The translations under genes were made by a program, and so were the position numbers. This document shows, in pieces, positions 49,734-57,781 of a stretch of 64,000 nucleotides of DNA. The notes below the pieces were generated by a model. The model was not told the origin of the DNA, did no database searches, and worked only from the letters and a program-made list of their open reading frames with translations. Within the stretch, counting starts at the first letter, position 1; each line of letters opens with the position of its first letter. This stretch comes from Lewinellaceae bacterium (GTDB taxonomy: Bacteria > Bacteroidota > Bacteroidia > Chitinophagales > Saprospiraceae). Location of the stretch: contig JACJXZ010000002.1 of the NCBI GenBank assembly GCA_020636375.1, positions 372,001-436,000 of the forward strand. Reading direction: 5' to 3'.

Positions 49734-50912
49734 CTACCCCACCCCATCCGGCAGCTTCACCTCCGAATCGATGGTTTCGCATTCGTTGAAGGCGGCGAAC
49801 TCCCGAAGGCTTCTGGCCAGGCTCTTCCACAAGCTGCCCTTTTCCGCTTTGCCCTCTTCCCAGGCGAGTTTTTTGACCCAGAGCACCCTGGTTTTGCGAT
49901 CGGCTTTGAGGTCGGCCTGGCCCACGAACTCCGTGCCGCGCAGCAGGGGCAGGCTGAAGTAGCCCACCTGGCGCTTGTCTTTAGGCACGTAGCACTCCAG
50001 GGTGTAGGAAAAGCCGAACAGTTCATCCAGGCGTTTGCGCTGGATGACGAGGTTGTCGAAAGGAGACAGGATGCGGATACGGCGTTCGCGGGGCAGGCCG
50101 TGCAGGTTTTCCAGGGAGGATGGAAAAGCGTAGTAAGGTTGGCCCAGCCCTTCCACGGCCAGCCCGGCCAGTTCGCCGGCTTCCACCATATGGGCCAGCT
50201 CGCGGTTGATGCCGGCGGCGGAATTTTTGATCAGGTAGCCGATCTCGGAAGCTTTAGCCAGTCCGTGGGCGCGAATATCCCGTTTGATCAGGTAGCGGAT
50301 GTATTCTTCCCGGGTGGGGCGGCGGGTGTCCACGCCGGCGGGCAGGGCGCGTTCCGTCAGGTCGTACACTTTCTGAAAGCCTTTGCGGGCCACCACCATC
50401 AGTTCGCCTTCCATGAAGAGCTGGAAGAGCGTATGGCTGATGGCAGAGGCCGACCAGCCTTCCTTGTTGTTGCCAAAATAAAGCCGCTCGTCTTTTTTGT
50501 CAAAATCGCGGGACATCATCGGCCCCTCCGCCCGGATGCGGTCCAGGGCGTACCGGATCAGGCCGGGGTTGCGGCGGTGCCACATGCCGTCGCTGGCGCG
50601 GACTTGCTCCTGGCGGGGGATGGCAAAGCGGTAATCGCGCATGGGCAGGTAGGCGGCGGCGTGGGCCCAGTATTCGAAAGCGTTTTTTTCGGCCACCAGC
50701 TGACGCAGGTGTTCAGGCCGGTAGTTGGCCACCCGGCTCCAGAGGACGTGGTGGTGGGCGCGTTGCACCACCGAGAGGGTGTCGATCTGGGCGTAGCCGA
50801 TGTGTTCGAGGGCCTGCAGGGCGCCGGCCTTGCCTTTGAAGGGGTGGGCGGCGGTGAGGGCCTGGCTGCAGACGGCCAGGGCGCGGGCTTGCCGGAGGGG
50901 GATCGGGTGCAT
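49734..50912 (-). CDS. AlkX/YcaQ-type winged-helix DNA glycosylase (HTH_42)
   Basis: The 392-residue protein matches the HTH_42 DNA-glycosylase superfamily. The catalytic motif at 42-44 is Q-I-D (HIGYAQIDTLSVVQRAHHHVLWSR), the Q-phi-D form of AlkX (E. coli YcaQ) rather than the Q-phi-Q form of AlkZ. Other blocks are 'EYWAHAAAYLPMRDYRF', 'LLRGTEFVGQADLKADRKTRVLWVKKL' and 'SPFDNLVIQRKRLDELFGFSYTLECYVPKDKRQVGYF'. AlkX enzymes open alkylated bases and interstrand crosslinks; the same activity is inferred here. A decayed second copy of its 3' end lies at 52079-52254, so the locus once held two paralogues. Confidence 0.88.
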   Translation of the reverse strand: MHPIPLRQARALAVCSQALTAAHPFKGKAGALQALEHIGYAQIDTLSVVQRAHHHVLWSRVANYRPEHLRQLVAEKNAFEYWAHAAAYLPMRDYRFAIPRQEQVRASDGMWHRRNPGLIRYALDRIRAEGPMMSRDFDKKDERLYFGNNKEGWSASAISHTLFQLFMEGELMVVARKGFQKVYDLTERALPAGVDTRRPTREEYIRYLIKRDIRAHGLAKASEIGYLIKNSAAGINRELAHMVEAGELAGLAVEGLGQPYYAFPSSLENLHGLPRERRIRILSPFDNLVIQRKRLDELFGFSYTLECYVPKDKRQVGYFSLPLLRGTEFVGQADLKADRKTRVLWVKKLAWEEGKAEKGSLWKSLARSLREFAAFNECETIDSEVKLPDGVG

Positions 50913-51048
50913 GGGCCGGATGATTTTCTTTTCAAAAATTAAAGATAGCCATAAGCGATGTAAAGGTGAAAATTCCCGGGGATTATCACTACTGCCCTTT
51001 TGCCAATTGCTGAAATTCAGGTTGTAACAAACGGAACTGGGCGACTGG

Positions 51049-51079
51049 TTGTTATTTTGGAGAAAAGTGCATACTTTAG
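51049..51079 (+). promoter_or_regulatory. Candidate promoter for xisH-xisI
   Basis: TTG (51049-51051) and TACTTTAG (51072-51079) are 20 bases apart, 30 bases before the xisH ATG. This fits the TAnnTTTAG variant seen elsewhere in the window. Confidence 0.4.
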
Positions 51080-51108
51080 ACTAGGTTTAAATCATGAAAT
51101 TTCGTTAG

Positions 51109-51686
51109 ATGCCGGCGAAGGATATTTATCACGACCATGTGCGGGAGGCTCTGGAGAAAGACGGATGGACAATCACCGACGACCCATATTCCTTTAGTTT
51201 GGGAAAGGTAGATTTCCGCATCGACTTAGGGATCGCGCAACAATAACTTACCCATCTATAGTCGTTCTTTTGCGCGCTGGCGGCGTTGCCAAGCCTCGCC
51301 GTAGCTGGGCTATGCCTACGTTTGGCGCCTTGCCAGCACACAAAATAACTTCCTCTATTTTGGGTAACTTATTATTGCGTGATCCCTTAGGGGCTGAAAA
51401 AGTGATCGCTGCGGAGAAAGGGAATCAGAAAATCGCTGTAGAGATCAAGAGCTTTATCAAACCTTCGCCGGTCCAGGATATGCATGAGGCGGTTGGAAAG
51501 CATGAAATGTACTCGCTGGCTCTTGATCTCAGAGAACCGGATCGGGAACTTTACCTTGCTATTCCCAAACGCGCCTATGACAATTTCTTTCAACGACCAT
51601 TCATTAAAGAAATCGTGAAAAGAAAAGGAATAAAATTATTGGTTTACCGAATTGATAAAACAGAGATTTCAGAATGGATAAAGTAA
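51109..51686 (+). pseudogene. xisH: xisH disrupted by a 156-bp insertion
   Basis: The gene starts at ATG 51109 (PAKDIYHDHVREALEKDGWT) and runs to 'GKVDFRIDLG', where an inserted element brings a stop codon (TAA at 51241-51246). The reading resumes after it with 'GAEKVIAAEKGNQKIAVEIKS' and continues to 'LVYRIDKTEISEWIK' at 51686. Deleting 51230-51390 leaves GACTTAGGGGCTGAA, which restores ...RIDLGAEK... exactly in frame. XisH proteins (fdxN element excision controlling factor family) have a PD-(D/E)xK nuclease-like core; the insertion lies between D (RIDLG) and the E-I-K (VEIKSF) residues. The 3' piece is still open from 51270 and might make a truncated protein. It overlaps xisI by 13 bases. 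Confidence 0.85.
51230..51385. mobile_element. 156-bp MITE-like element inserted in xisH
   Basis: The inverted ends are 25 bases with 22 matches (GGATCGCGCAACAATAAC... and ...TTATTGCGTGATCC). The 5-bp target duplication CTTAG is at 51225-51229 and 51386-51390. The interior is itself largely palindromic (GCTGGCGGCGTTGCCAAG with TTGGCGCCTTGCCAGC). There is no transposase, so an enzyme elsewhere in the genome must have moved it. Confidence 0.85.
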
Positions 51687-52009
51687 CCAGGTATCAAAAG
51701 GCCATATTGGAGGTTTTAGAGGAATATGCCCAGATAAAACCTGCAAACATGGGTTCGGTTGAAAATCAGGTCATTGCAGATAAGCAGCACAATCATTTCC
51801 AACTGATGCGGGTTGGATGGGATAATGATGAGTTTGTCCATGATTGTGTCATGCACTTTGACATTAAAGAAGAAAAGGTTTGGATACAGTGCAACTGGAC
51901 GGAATTGGACGTAGCGGAAGAGCTGATGGCAAAAGGCGTCGAAAGGAGTGATATCGTCTTGGGATTCATTCCTGAAAATGAACGGAAATATACAGGGTAT
52001 GCAGCATAA
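51674..52009 (+). CDS. xisI: XisI family protein
   Basis: The 111-residue protein has the XisI pattern: 'YQKAILEVLEEYAQI', then 'NQVIADKQHNHFQLMRVGWDNDEFVHDCVMHFDIKEEKVWIQCNWTE' and 'VAEELMAKGVERSDIVLGFIPENERKYTGYAA'. XisI and XisH were first linked to excision of the fdxN element in heterocystous cyanobacteria, but the pair is widespread as a two-gene cassette without such elements, and a toxin-antitoxin or defence-like role is suspected. The start overlaps the end of xisH, as usual. The gene is intact while its partner is broken. Confidence 0.9.
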   Translation: MDKVTRYQKAILEVLEEYAQIKPANMGSVENQVIADKQHNHFQLMRVGWDNDEFVHDCVMHFDIKEEKVWIQCNWTELDVAEELMAKGVERSDIVLGFIPENERKYTGYAA

Positions 52010-52078
52010 CCCGCCTACTGCTGTCGCGGATGCGATAGCCATCGGGATTTATCTCCAAAAGCAGCCTCCAAACATGCT

Positions 52079-52254
52079 CTAACTAAGCCGAACCCGGCAA
52101 GTATCCGAATCTATGCTTTTGCATTCATTAAAAGCGGCAAACTCCTTAAGGCTTCGGCCCAGGGTTCTCAATAGTGGTTCCAGCTATGCTTTTCCATGCT
52201 CCTGCATCAGTTTTTTATCTTTTAAAAGTAAAGATAACCAAAGCGTCTTGCCGA
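52079..52254 (-). pseudogene. Remnant of the 3' end of a second AlkX-type glycosylase gene
   Basis: Read on the minus strand, the segment gives KTLWLSLLLKDKKLMQEHGKA, a stop, LEPLLRTLGRSLKEFAAF and NECKSIDSDTCRVRLS with a final stop. This aligns with the C-terminus of the intact gene at 49734-50912 (VKKLAWEEGKAEKGSLWKSL, ARSLREFAAFNECETIDSEV). There is one in-frame stop at the position of a glutamate, and nothing of the upstream 330 codons remains. It is too short and decayed to be functional. Confidence 0.75.
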
Positions 52255-52298
52255 TAATTCAATATTAAAGGAGAAATTTATGCCGGAAAACAAGAATA

Positions 52299-52853
52299 AT
52301 GGCTACAATTTCCGATACGCCCCCCGCCCGGCAGAGCTGGAAAAATGAATGGGCAATAATGGCAGGCCTGGCCCTGGTGCTGGCCGCCGGTGCCTGGTGG
52401 CGGAGCGGCACCGAGCCTTCCGCCGAGGGCCTCCTGGCAGAACACCTGGCAACCCTTGACCCTGCCACCATCATTACTCCTGACAGCATACAGGACAATA
52501 GCGCGGCCCCGGCGGCCGAGAGCCCGCATGAACAGGCCCGGATTTTATTTCAGAACAAACAGTACAAAGCCGCGCTGCAGGCCATGAAGGCCGTGCCGGC
52601 ACACCGGAAAAATGACGCTTATTTCTACGAGCTGGGCGTCCTTTATTTGCTAAACCGCCGCCCGGCCAAGGCCGTCGCCGCTTTGCAGCGGATGGAAAAC
52701 AACTGCGAAGGGGGAAAATACTGGTATCTGGCGCTGAGTTATCACGCTTTGGGAGAGCAGGATTATTGCCGGGAAGAGCTGTTCCGCGCACTGCATGCCC
52801 CGGGCCGTGCCTGGAGAAGGAAGGCCCGCAGGATGCTGAAGGCGCTGGGGTAG
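52299..52853 (+). CDS. Membrane-anchored TPR-like protein
   Basis: The 184-residue protein has one membrane helix at about 17-34 (WAIMAGLALVLAAGAWW). The soluble C-terminal part has TPR-like helix pairs ('EQARILFQNKQYKAALQAMKAV', 'AYFYELGVLYLLNRRPAKAVAALQRM', 'KYWYLALSYHALGEQDYCREELFRAL'). It resembles the small tetratricopeptide partners encoded beside sigma factors or CHAT proteases in Bacteroidota, but neither is next to it. A 22-codon frame starting at ATG 52280 behind GGAG overlaps its start in another phase. It is convergent with the bestrophin gene. Confidence 0.7.
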   Translation: MATISDTPPARQSWKNEWAIMAGLALVLAAGAWWRSGTEPSAEGLLAEHLATLDPATIITPDSIQDNSAAPAAESPHEQARILFQNKQYKAALQAMKAVPAHRKNDAYFYELGVLYLLNRRPAKAVAALQRMENNCEGGKYWYLALSYHALGEQDYCREELFRALHAPGRAWRRKARRMLKALG

Positions 52854-52897
52854 TTATAGAAGCTGTTTGAATTGCATCTGAAAAGCAGGTCGTAACC

Positions 52898-53959
52898 CTA
52901 CATCTGCGTATCATACATAACCGGAAATTGCTCCGGAATCTCACTGTCCGGCTCCCCCATATTTTGCCGCAGGTCGATTTCAATCCCTCTGGCAATGGTC
53001 GAGATAGGCACGTCATTGGCGGAACCCTCAAAGGGGTTTTCGCCGGTTCTCCCTATCCTTTCCATGGTGTGGAAAACCCAGGCCACCGCCACGTAAAAGG
53101 GAATGGACAACCACATAAAATAACGGCCGAAAGCAGGGTAGTTTTCGCTTACTTCCTTTCCGATATCGTGAAACTGAGGAACGATGGCCAAGGGCAGCAG
53201 CATGACAAAAACCCACATGAAATAATGATTGAGGGAAGCGAAGTGCCGTGGATAGGGAAAGTTTTTAATGCGCTCCGATTTTCCCTGCAGCGTGAATAAC
53301 TCTTGCAATACGCCTTCCAGCTCCAGAAAGGAAAACTCCCAAACCACGCCGCTTTCTTTCAACCTCCGGAGGTGATGAGACTGGAGGTACAACACGGCCG
53401 TTTGCTTGTTGTTTTTGCCCATCACATATTCGAGGTCTTCCTCCGAAAGATAAGGTTTCATGTCGTTTTCAACGGTCGAATCCCGTTCCGGCGGCCTGAT
53501 GATTTCGGTCCATTCTCTATTGGTTTTTTCTTGTATCGCCGTTTCCCAGGGTTTCGGGGCCCGCATGGCGTGCCGCAGGGCAGTCATCCAGGCAATATGC
53601 CGGTACGTCAGGGTTTTGATCTCATGGCGCAATTCTTGGTCCGACAATTTGACGCTCGCATGCTCATTGGACAACATGTCCTGTACAAACATCCCAAAGG
53701 TCCTGGAAGTATTGACGATGCCGCCCCATATTTTCCTGGCTTCCCAAATTCTCCCATAGGCCGAGTTGTTCTGAAAACCGATAACAAAAGCGACGGCGGT
53801 GCCGATCAAAGCCAAAGGAGTCCATGGGATTTTCAGCCATCCTAAGTCAAAAAATTCATAGGCCCCGACGACCACGACAATAATGATTAAAAACAGGGAG
53901 GTCTCGTAGCGCGTCCACTTGGCCATGTCTTTGGCTTTGAATACTTTCTGGGTGTACAT
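52898..53959 (-). CDS. Bestrophin-family anion channel
   Basis: The 353-residue protein has the bestrophin/RFP-TM pattern: the first helix 'TSLFLIIIVVVVGAYEFF', the pore-region motif 'PLALIGTAVAFVIGFQNNSAYGRIWEARKIWGGIVNTSR', then 'FPYPRHFASLNHYFMWVFVMLLPLAIVPQF' and a last segment 'WLSIPFYVAVAWVFHTMERIGRTGENPFEGSANDVPISTIARGIEIDLRQ'. The NPFEG..NDVP block near the end is the family hallmark. Members form pentameric chloride or other anion channels in the inner membrane. It is the last gene of a minus-strand run; the next gene upstream on that strand stops 315 bases away. Confidence 0.92.
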   Translation of the reverse strand: MYTQKVFKAKDMAKWTRYETSLFLIIIVVVVGAYEFFDLGWLKIPWTPLALIGTAVAFVIGFQNNSAYGRIWEARKIWGGIVNTSRTFGMFVQDMLSNEHASVKLSDQELRHEIKTLTYRHIAWMTALRHAMRAPKPWETAIQEKTNREWTEIIRPPERDSTVENDMKPYLSEEDLEYVMGKNNKQTAVLYLQSHHLRRLKESGVVWEFSFLELEGVLQELFTLQGKSERIKNFPYPRHFASLNHYFMWVFVMLLPLAIVPQFHDIGKEVSENYPAFGRYFMWLSIPFYVAVAWVFHTMERIGRTGENPFEGSANDVPISTIARGIEIDLRQNMGEPDSEIPEQFPVMYDTQM

Positions 53960-54273
53960 ATGGCGAGTTTAGCGTTTTGGTGAAAAAACAAGCTCTTATT
54001 GCTCCAAAGTAGTGATCAAAGCTAAATAATGCACCACAGAAACCGAAAACCCTCTACGCCAAAATGCCCAACCTCAGCCTCCATTTTCTATCCGGACAGG
54101 TCCATCACCAGGCCGGCGGAGAGGAATAGCCAGAGAGTGGCGGTTTTCCATGATTGGCGGCCATTGGCCTTAGATGGAAGGCACTATGGAAGTGCTTCTA
54201 TCTGAGCAGATTGTTCGAATTCTGTCAAGCACAACCGAAAACGTCCAGCAGTATGGTAGTATAACTCATCTGA
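53960..54273. other. Spacer with one weak hairpin
   Basis: No gene is seen. GAAGGCACTATGGAAGTGCTTC (54178-54199) can fold into a short stem. The promoter of the bestrophin gene should lie at its left end. Confidence 0.4.
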
Positions 54274-55344
54274 TCAACTCCCCCCCAACTCCCTAACCAT
54301 CCGCTGATAAGCAAAAAGCCGGAGAAACTCCCCCGCAGTCCTTTTGTGCGACAAGTAGGGCGCGCCCCGCCGGCGGTTGGCCCGCGCCACGCGGCCGATG
54401 ATGCTCCAGTGGCGGGCGATGTCGCGCAAGGCGCTCCAATAGGTGCCGTTTTGCGGGTCGTAAATGTGGGTAGGTTCGGAGCAGGTGCCGTTGATCTCGA
54501 TGACCTTCATGCCTTCGCCGGTATGCAGGGCGTCCAGGCTTTCGCATTTGATGTCCAGCCGGCCATAGTACAACCCTTCGACTTCTTTGGTAATCCGGTC
54601 GAAATTGCGGCAGATGGCCTCGCTGATCAGGTGGTTGCTGTTGATGAAGCGGGTGCCTTTGGCGTGGTTGCCGACAATGCCCAGGTTCACCAGCTCGCCC
54701 CGGGCGGGCACGCGGGCAAGGAGGGCGGCGTCCGTAGCCCGGATGCGCTCCAGTTGCAGCACCGCCCGCGGATTTTCCCGGATCAGGGCTTCCACCGTTG
54801 AGCGGCCGTCGCCGGACACGCGGAGGAACTCCTTGGTGGTGATGGAAGTGACCTGGCCTCTTTCTTCCCCGGGCATTCGATAGTAGAGGACACCCACCTC
54901 CAAAGGCAGGCGGATGTACTCCTGAAGGATAAAACGGACGGGGAAGCGCAGCAGGTAATCGGCCAGTTCGCCTTCGTCGGCCACCTTTTTCACCAGCAGC
55001 CCCCGGAAGCCCAGGTCGGGCTTGGCGATGAGCGGAAACGCGATGCCCTCCGCCTGCAGGCGCAACGGCAGGGAGACCAGGGATTCGCCGGGCCGCCAGA
55101 GCAGGCTGCGCGGCCGGAAGCGCTCCGGTATTTTCTGTACGGTGTCGAACTTGGATTCCAGCCCCATGCCGCCGGTGTAGATGCCGGGGTTGGCGGCGGT
55201 AAAGAAGCACATATGCCCCGAGCGCAGCATCTGCCAGAGGATTTGGGGGATGACGGGATAGTAGAAGGCTTTGGAGGGCCAGTATTCCCAGTTGAGCAGC
55301 CGGATGAAGGACGGCCTTTTTTTAACGCGATCCCACCACTTCAC
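54274..55344 (-). CDS. ATP-grasp domain protein (D-ala-D-ala ligase-like)
   Basis: The 356-residue protein starts with GTG at 55344 (VKWWDRVKKRPSFIRLLNWEYWPSKAFYYPV). It has ATP-grasp elements: 'AFPLIAKPDLGFRGLLVKKVADEGEL', 'FILQEYIRLPLEVGVLYYRMPGEERGQVTSI' and the metal-binding end 'GRLDIKCESLDALHTGEGMKVIEINGTCSEPTHIYDP'. The first 60 residues ('WPSKAFYYPVIPQILWQMLRSGHMCFFTAANPGI') are typical of an uncharacterised ATP-grasp group; I know no substrate. The start overlaps the stop of the NRDE gene by 23 bases, so the two are co-translated. Confidence 0.82.
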   Translation of the reverse strand: MKWWDRVKKRPSFIRLLNWEYWPSKAFYYPVIPQILWQMLRSGHMCFFTAANPGIYTGGMGLESKFDTVQKIPERFRPRSLLWRPGESLVSLPLRLQAEGIAFPLIAKPDLGFRGLLVKKVADEGELADYLLRFPVRFILQEYIRLPLEVGVLYYRMPGEERGQVTSITTKEFLRVSGDGRSTVEALIRENPRAVLQLERIRATDAALLARVPARGELVNLGIVGNHAKGTRFINSNHLISEAICRNFDRITKEVEGLYYGRLDIKCESLDALHTGEGMKVIEINGTCSEPTHIYDPQNGTYWSALRDIARHWSIIGRVARANRRRGAPYLSHKRTAGEFLRLFAYQRMVRELGGS

Positions 55345-56053
55345 TTTGCAGCCCGATTTTAGTTTGTTTCATCTGCCGGTTGAGCAGGTCGTGGTACTGC
55401 ATGTCCAGAGCGGCAGCGTCTTTGACGATGCTCGTGACGCTCACCGTCCGCACGATGTCTCCCCGGTTCATCACCACGTCGTTCCAGGGGTCGCCGTCGC
55501 CGGCGTTGAAGTGAAAGTCCAGGATCTCTTCCCGCGTAAAGCGGTTGCGGCCTTTGCGCCATTCGTCAAACCACTGTTCGCGCTTCCGGCGTATTTCCGG
55601 AGGATACAGCGGGGCGGAAGACCAGATGCGGGGCTGGCCGGCATCCAGCCATTGCCGGTGGCCCTGCTGCTCGTCCCAGCGGAACTCCAGCAGCCTGCCC
55701 TGTTCCAGGACGATCAGGGTAAAAGGCTCCATGCCTTCGAAGCGATAATCGTTGAGGAAATCCTCTGCGGCGGGATACTCGAAAAAGTCGAGGGCCATCA
55801 GGCCGCGGCTGCGCCGGTAGGGCGGCCGCCGCTCGTGCTTTTCGAAGGCCCCGTTGAGGATGCAGGCCAGGCGGTTGGCGCTGGAAATGGCGATCCACGT
55901 CCCCCCGGCGGCCTCGTCGCGGGGGAAGGCCAGCTCCTGCCCGGCTGTGTGCAGGCGGGAGATGTTCTGGGGCGAGCGCGCCGGCGCTTCGTCCCGGTTG
56001 GACGTCAGGATGTAATTGCCCCTCTCAAGGGGTATGTAGGTTACGGTACACAT
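55322..56053 (-). CDS. NRDE/TANGO2-family protein
   Basis: The 243-residue protein starts 'MCTVTYIPLERGNYILTSNRDEAPAR', the NRDE motif of the TANGO2 family with Cys2 as the probable Ntn-type nucleophile. 'GTWIAISSANRLACILNG' and 'DPWNDVVMNRGDIVRTVSVTSIVK' are further family blocks. TANGO2-like proteins have been connected to haem and lipid handling in eukaryotes; the bacterial role is open. Its end overlaps the start of the ATP-grasp gene by 23 bases. The nitroreductase gene lies 74 bases upstream, with an ATTCC repeat in the spacer. Confidence 0.85.
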   Translation of the reverse strand: MCTVTYIPLERGNYILTSNRDEAPARSPQNISRLHTAGQELAFPRDEAAGGTWIAISSANRLACILNGAFEKHERRPPYRRSRGLMALDFFEYPAAEDFLNDYRFEGMEPFTLIVLEQGRLLEFRWDEQQGHRQWLDAGQPRIWSSAPLYPPEIRRKREQWFDEWRKGRNRFTREEILDFHFNAGDGDPWNDVVMNRGDIVRTVSVTSIVKDAAALDMQYHDLLNRQMKQTKIGLQSEVVGSR

Positions 56054-56087
56054 TCTAAGCCTTTTTAGGGAATGAAGGAACGAATTA

Positions 56088-56136
56088 ATGAATGATCATT
56101 CCATCATTCCATCATTCCTTCATTCCTTCATTCCAT
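56088..56136. repeat. ATTCCATC/ATTCCTTC tandem repeat
   Basis: CATTCCATCATTCC and CATTCCTTCATTCC units fill the spacer between the nitroreductase and NRDE genes. GAATGAAGGAACG just before them is the inverted form. Confidence 0.55.
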
Positions 56137-56850
56137 CCCCGTCCTCGTGCCTCGGCCGGGTAAAATTCCTTCACCTCTTTCCCCATACACCACCATAACA
56201 TCCCCCAGCTCCTTCCGGTTGATATCCGGCACCCGGGCATTTTCGGCCGGGTAACCTACCGGTATCAGCAGGAAAGGGCGTTCATTTTCCGGGCGGCCCA
56301 GGATTTCCTGCAGGAAATTCATAGGGCTGGGCGTATGGGTCAGGGAGGCCAGCCCGGCGTTGTGGATGGCTGCCAGCAGGAAGCCGGTGGCCAGGCCGAC
56401 GGATTCGTTGACGTAGTAGTTTTTTTTCTTTACGCCGTCTGCCAGATCGTACGCTTTCTTGAAAACGACGATCAGGTAGGGCGCTGTTTCCAGGAAGGGC
56501 TTGTGCCAGTCGGTGCCGAAGGGTTCCAGGTCGGCCAGCCATTCCTCGGACATGCGGCCGTGGTAGTTCTCGTATTCTTCTTTTTCCGCTGCCTCGCGGA
56601 TCCGGCGTTTAAGTTCCGGGGCGGATACTACGCAAAACGTCCACGGCTGCTTGTTGGCGCCCGACGGGGCGGAAGAGGCCGCCAGGATGATTTGCTCGAT
56701 TATCTCCAGCGGCACGGGCTTGTCGGAAAAGTCGCGCACAGTGCGGCGGCGGTCCATGAGCTGATAGAATTCCCGGCTGCGCCGGAGCATCTCTTCCCGG
56801 GGGAAGCGGATTGCTTTGTAGGGGATGAAATTGTTTTCTGCTTTGGGCAT
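56128..56850 (-). CDS. Nitroreductase-family flavoprotein
   Basis: The start at 56850 (MPKAENNFIPYKAIRFPREEMLRRS) gives 240 residues. Nitroreductase-fold features are 'QLMDRRRTVRDFSDKPVPLEIIEQIILAASSAPSGANKQPWTFCVVS' (FMN phosphate and ring contacts), 'NESVGLATGFLLAAIHNAGLASLTHTPSPMNFLQEILGRP' and 'LIPVGYPAENARVPDINRKEL'. The last pattern is close to the iodotyrosine-deiodinase/BluB-like branch. It probably uses FMN and NAD(P)H to reduce a small aromatic. The C-terminal 'RGTRTGME' runs into the tandem repeat and is probably variable. Confidence 0.88.
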   Translation of the reverse strand: MPKAENNFIPYKAIRFPREEMLRRSREFYQLMDRRRTVRDFSDKPVPLEIIEQIILAASSAPSGANKQPWTFCVVSAPELKRRIREAAEKEEYENYHGRMSEEWLADLEPFGTDWHKPFLETAPYLIVVFKKAYDLADGVKKKNYYVNESVGLATGFLLAAIHNAGLASLTHTPSPMNFLQEILGRPENERPFLLIPVGYPAENARVPDINRKELGDVMVVYGERGEGILPGRGTRTGME

Positions 56851-56912
56851 AGGCCTGAGATTTTCAAGCGGGTAAAGGTAAAACAACTCATCGGATAAAT
56901 GGAGGTATTGGT

Positions 56913-57085
56913 TGGCTATTCGCGGTTCGCTATTTGCCGTTCGCTATTTGCCGTTCGCTATTTGCTATTCGCGGTTCGCCGTTCGCTATTTGCCGTTCGC
57001 GTTAGCCTTTGGCTATTTGGAGTACGCGGTTGGCAGTTCGCAGTTCGCCGCGAACCGCAAAAAGCGAACTGCAAATAGCGGACTG
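56913..57085. repeat. Tandem repeat of GCTATTTGCCGTTC words with inverted copies
   Basis: TTCGCTATTTGCCG is repeated at least four times (56928-57000), with variants GCGGTTCGCC. At 57049-57084 the words come back inverted (GAACCGCAAAAAGCGAAC, GCAAATAGCGG). The array fills the spacer between the nitroreductase start and the SDR stop. Confidence 0.7.
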
Positions 57086-57091
57086 CGTCCC

Positions 57092-57781
57092 TCACGGCGT
57101 CGACACCGACACCGGCAGCACCTTCCCGTTGAAGAAGAGGTGGCCCTGGGTAGCAAAATAAGCGATGAAGCCGCCCATCTGTTCGCTGCTCACCGGCGCA
57201 TCGAATCCGGGAAAGGCCTCGGCCAGCATTTCGGTCTGCACGGCGCCCAGGCAGAGGCAGTTGCAGGCGACGTTCCGATCCTTCCACTCCTCGGCCAGGC
57301 ATTCCGTCAGGTTGGCGAGGGCGGCCTTGCTGGCGCTGTAGCCCAGCAGGCCGGCGAATTTGGCGCTTCCCTGGTAGCCGCCCATGCTGCCGATGTTGAG
57401 GATGTGGGCCCGTTCGCTCTGCTCCAGGAAGGGGCGGAGGATCTGGATGAGGTGGGCCGGGCCGAAAAAATTCACCCCGAAGGCACGGTCCCAGTCGGTG
57501 GTGGTGATCTCTTCGAACGGCTTTTTCAGCAGGTAGCCGGCGTTGTTGATCAGCACGTCCACCCGCCCCATGGGTTTGACTTTATCGAACAGCGCCCGGG
57601 CGTCGGGTTGGAGGAGGTCGAAGGCCAGGTAGTCCAGGTTTTCGCCGGCTTGCTTTTTCAGGGCCTTCAGGTTTTTCTCGTCGCGGGAGAGGGCCAGCAC
57701 CCGGTGGCCCTGGCGGGCCAGTTGAACAGCTACATCGAAGCCTATGCCCCGGCTGGCACCGGTGATTATAGTATTGTTCAT
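57092..57781 (-). CDS. Short-chain dehydrogenase/reductase
   Basis: The start at 57781 (MNNTIITGASRGIGFDVAVQL) gives 229 residues; five more codons are open upstream (MIMEK). Classical SDR motifs are present: TGASRGIG, 'VDVLINNAGYLLKKPF', Ser in 'ILNIGSMGG' and the YxxxK of 'LLGYSASKAALANL'. 'RDEKNL' after the second strand suggests NADP(H) use. Substrate unknown. A toxin-antitoxin pair separates it from another SDR gene on the same strand at 58601, which is only about a third identical by eye, so the two are not recent duplicates. Confidence 0.88.
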   Translation of the reverse strand: MNNTIITGASRGIGFDVAVQLARQGHRVLALSRDEKNLKALKKQAGENLDYLAFDLLQPDARALFDKVKPMGRVDVLINNAGYLLKKPFEEITTTDWDRAFGVNFFGPAHLIQILRPFLEQSERAHILNIGSMGGYQGSAKFAGLLGYSASKAALANLTECLAEEWKDRNVACNCLCLGAVQTEMLAEAFPGFDAPVSSEQMGGFIAYFATQGHLFFNGKVLPVSVSTP

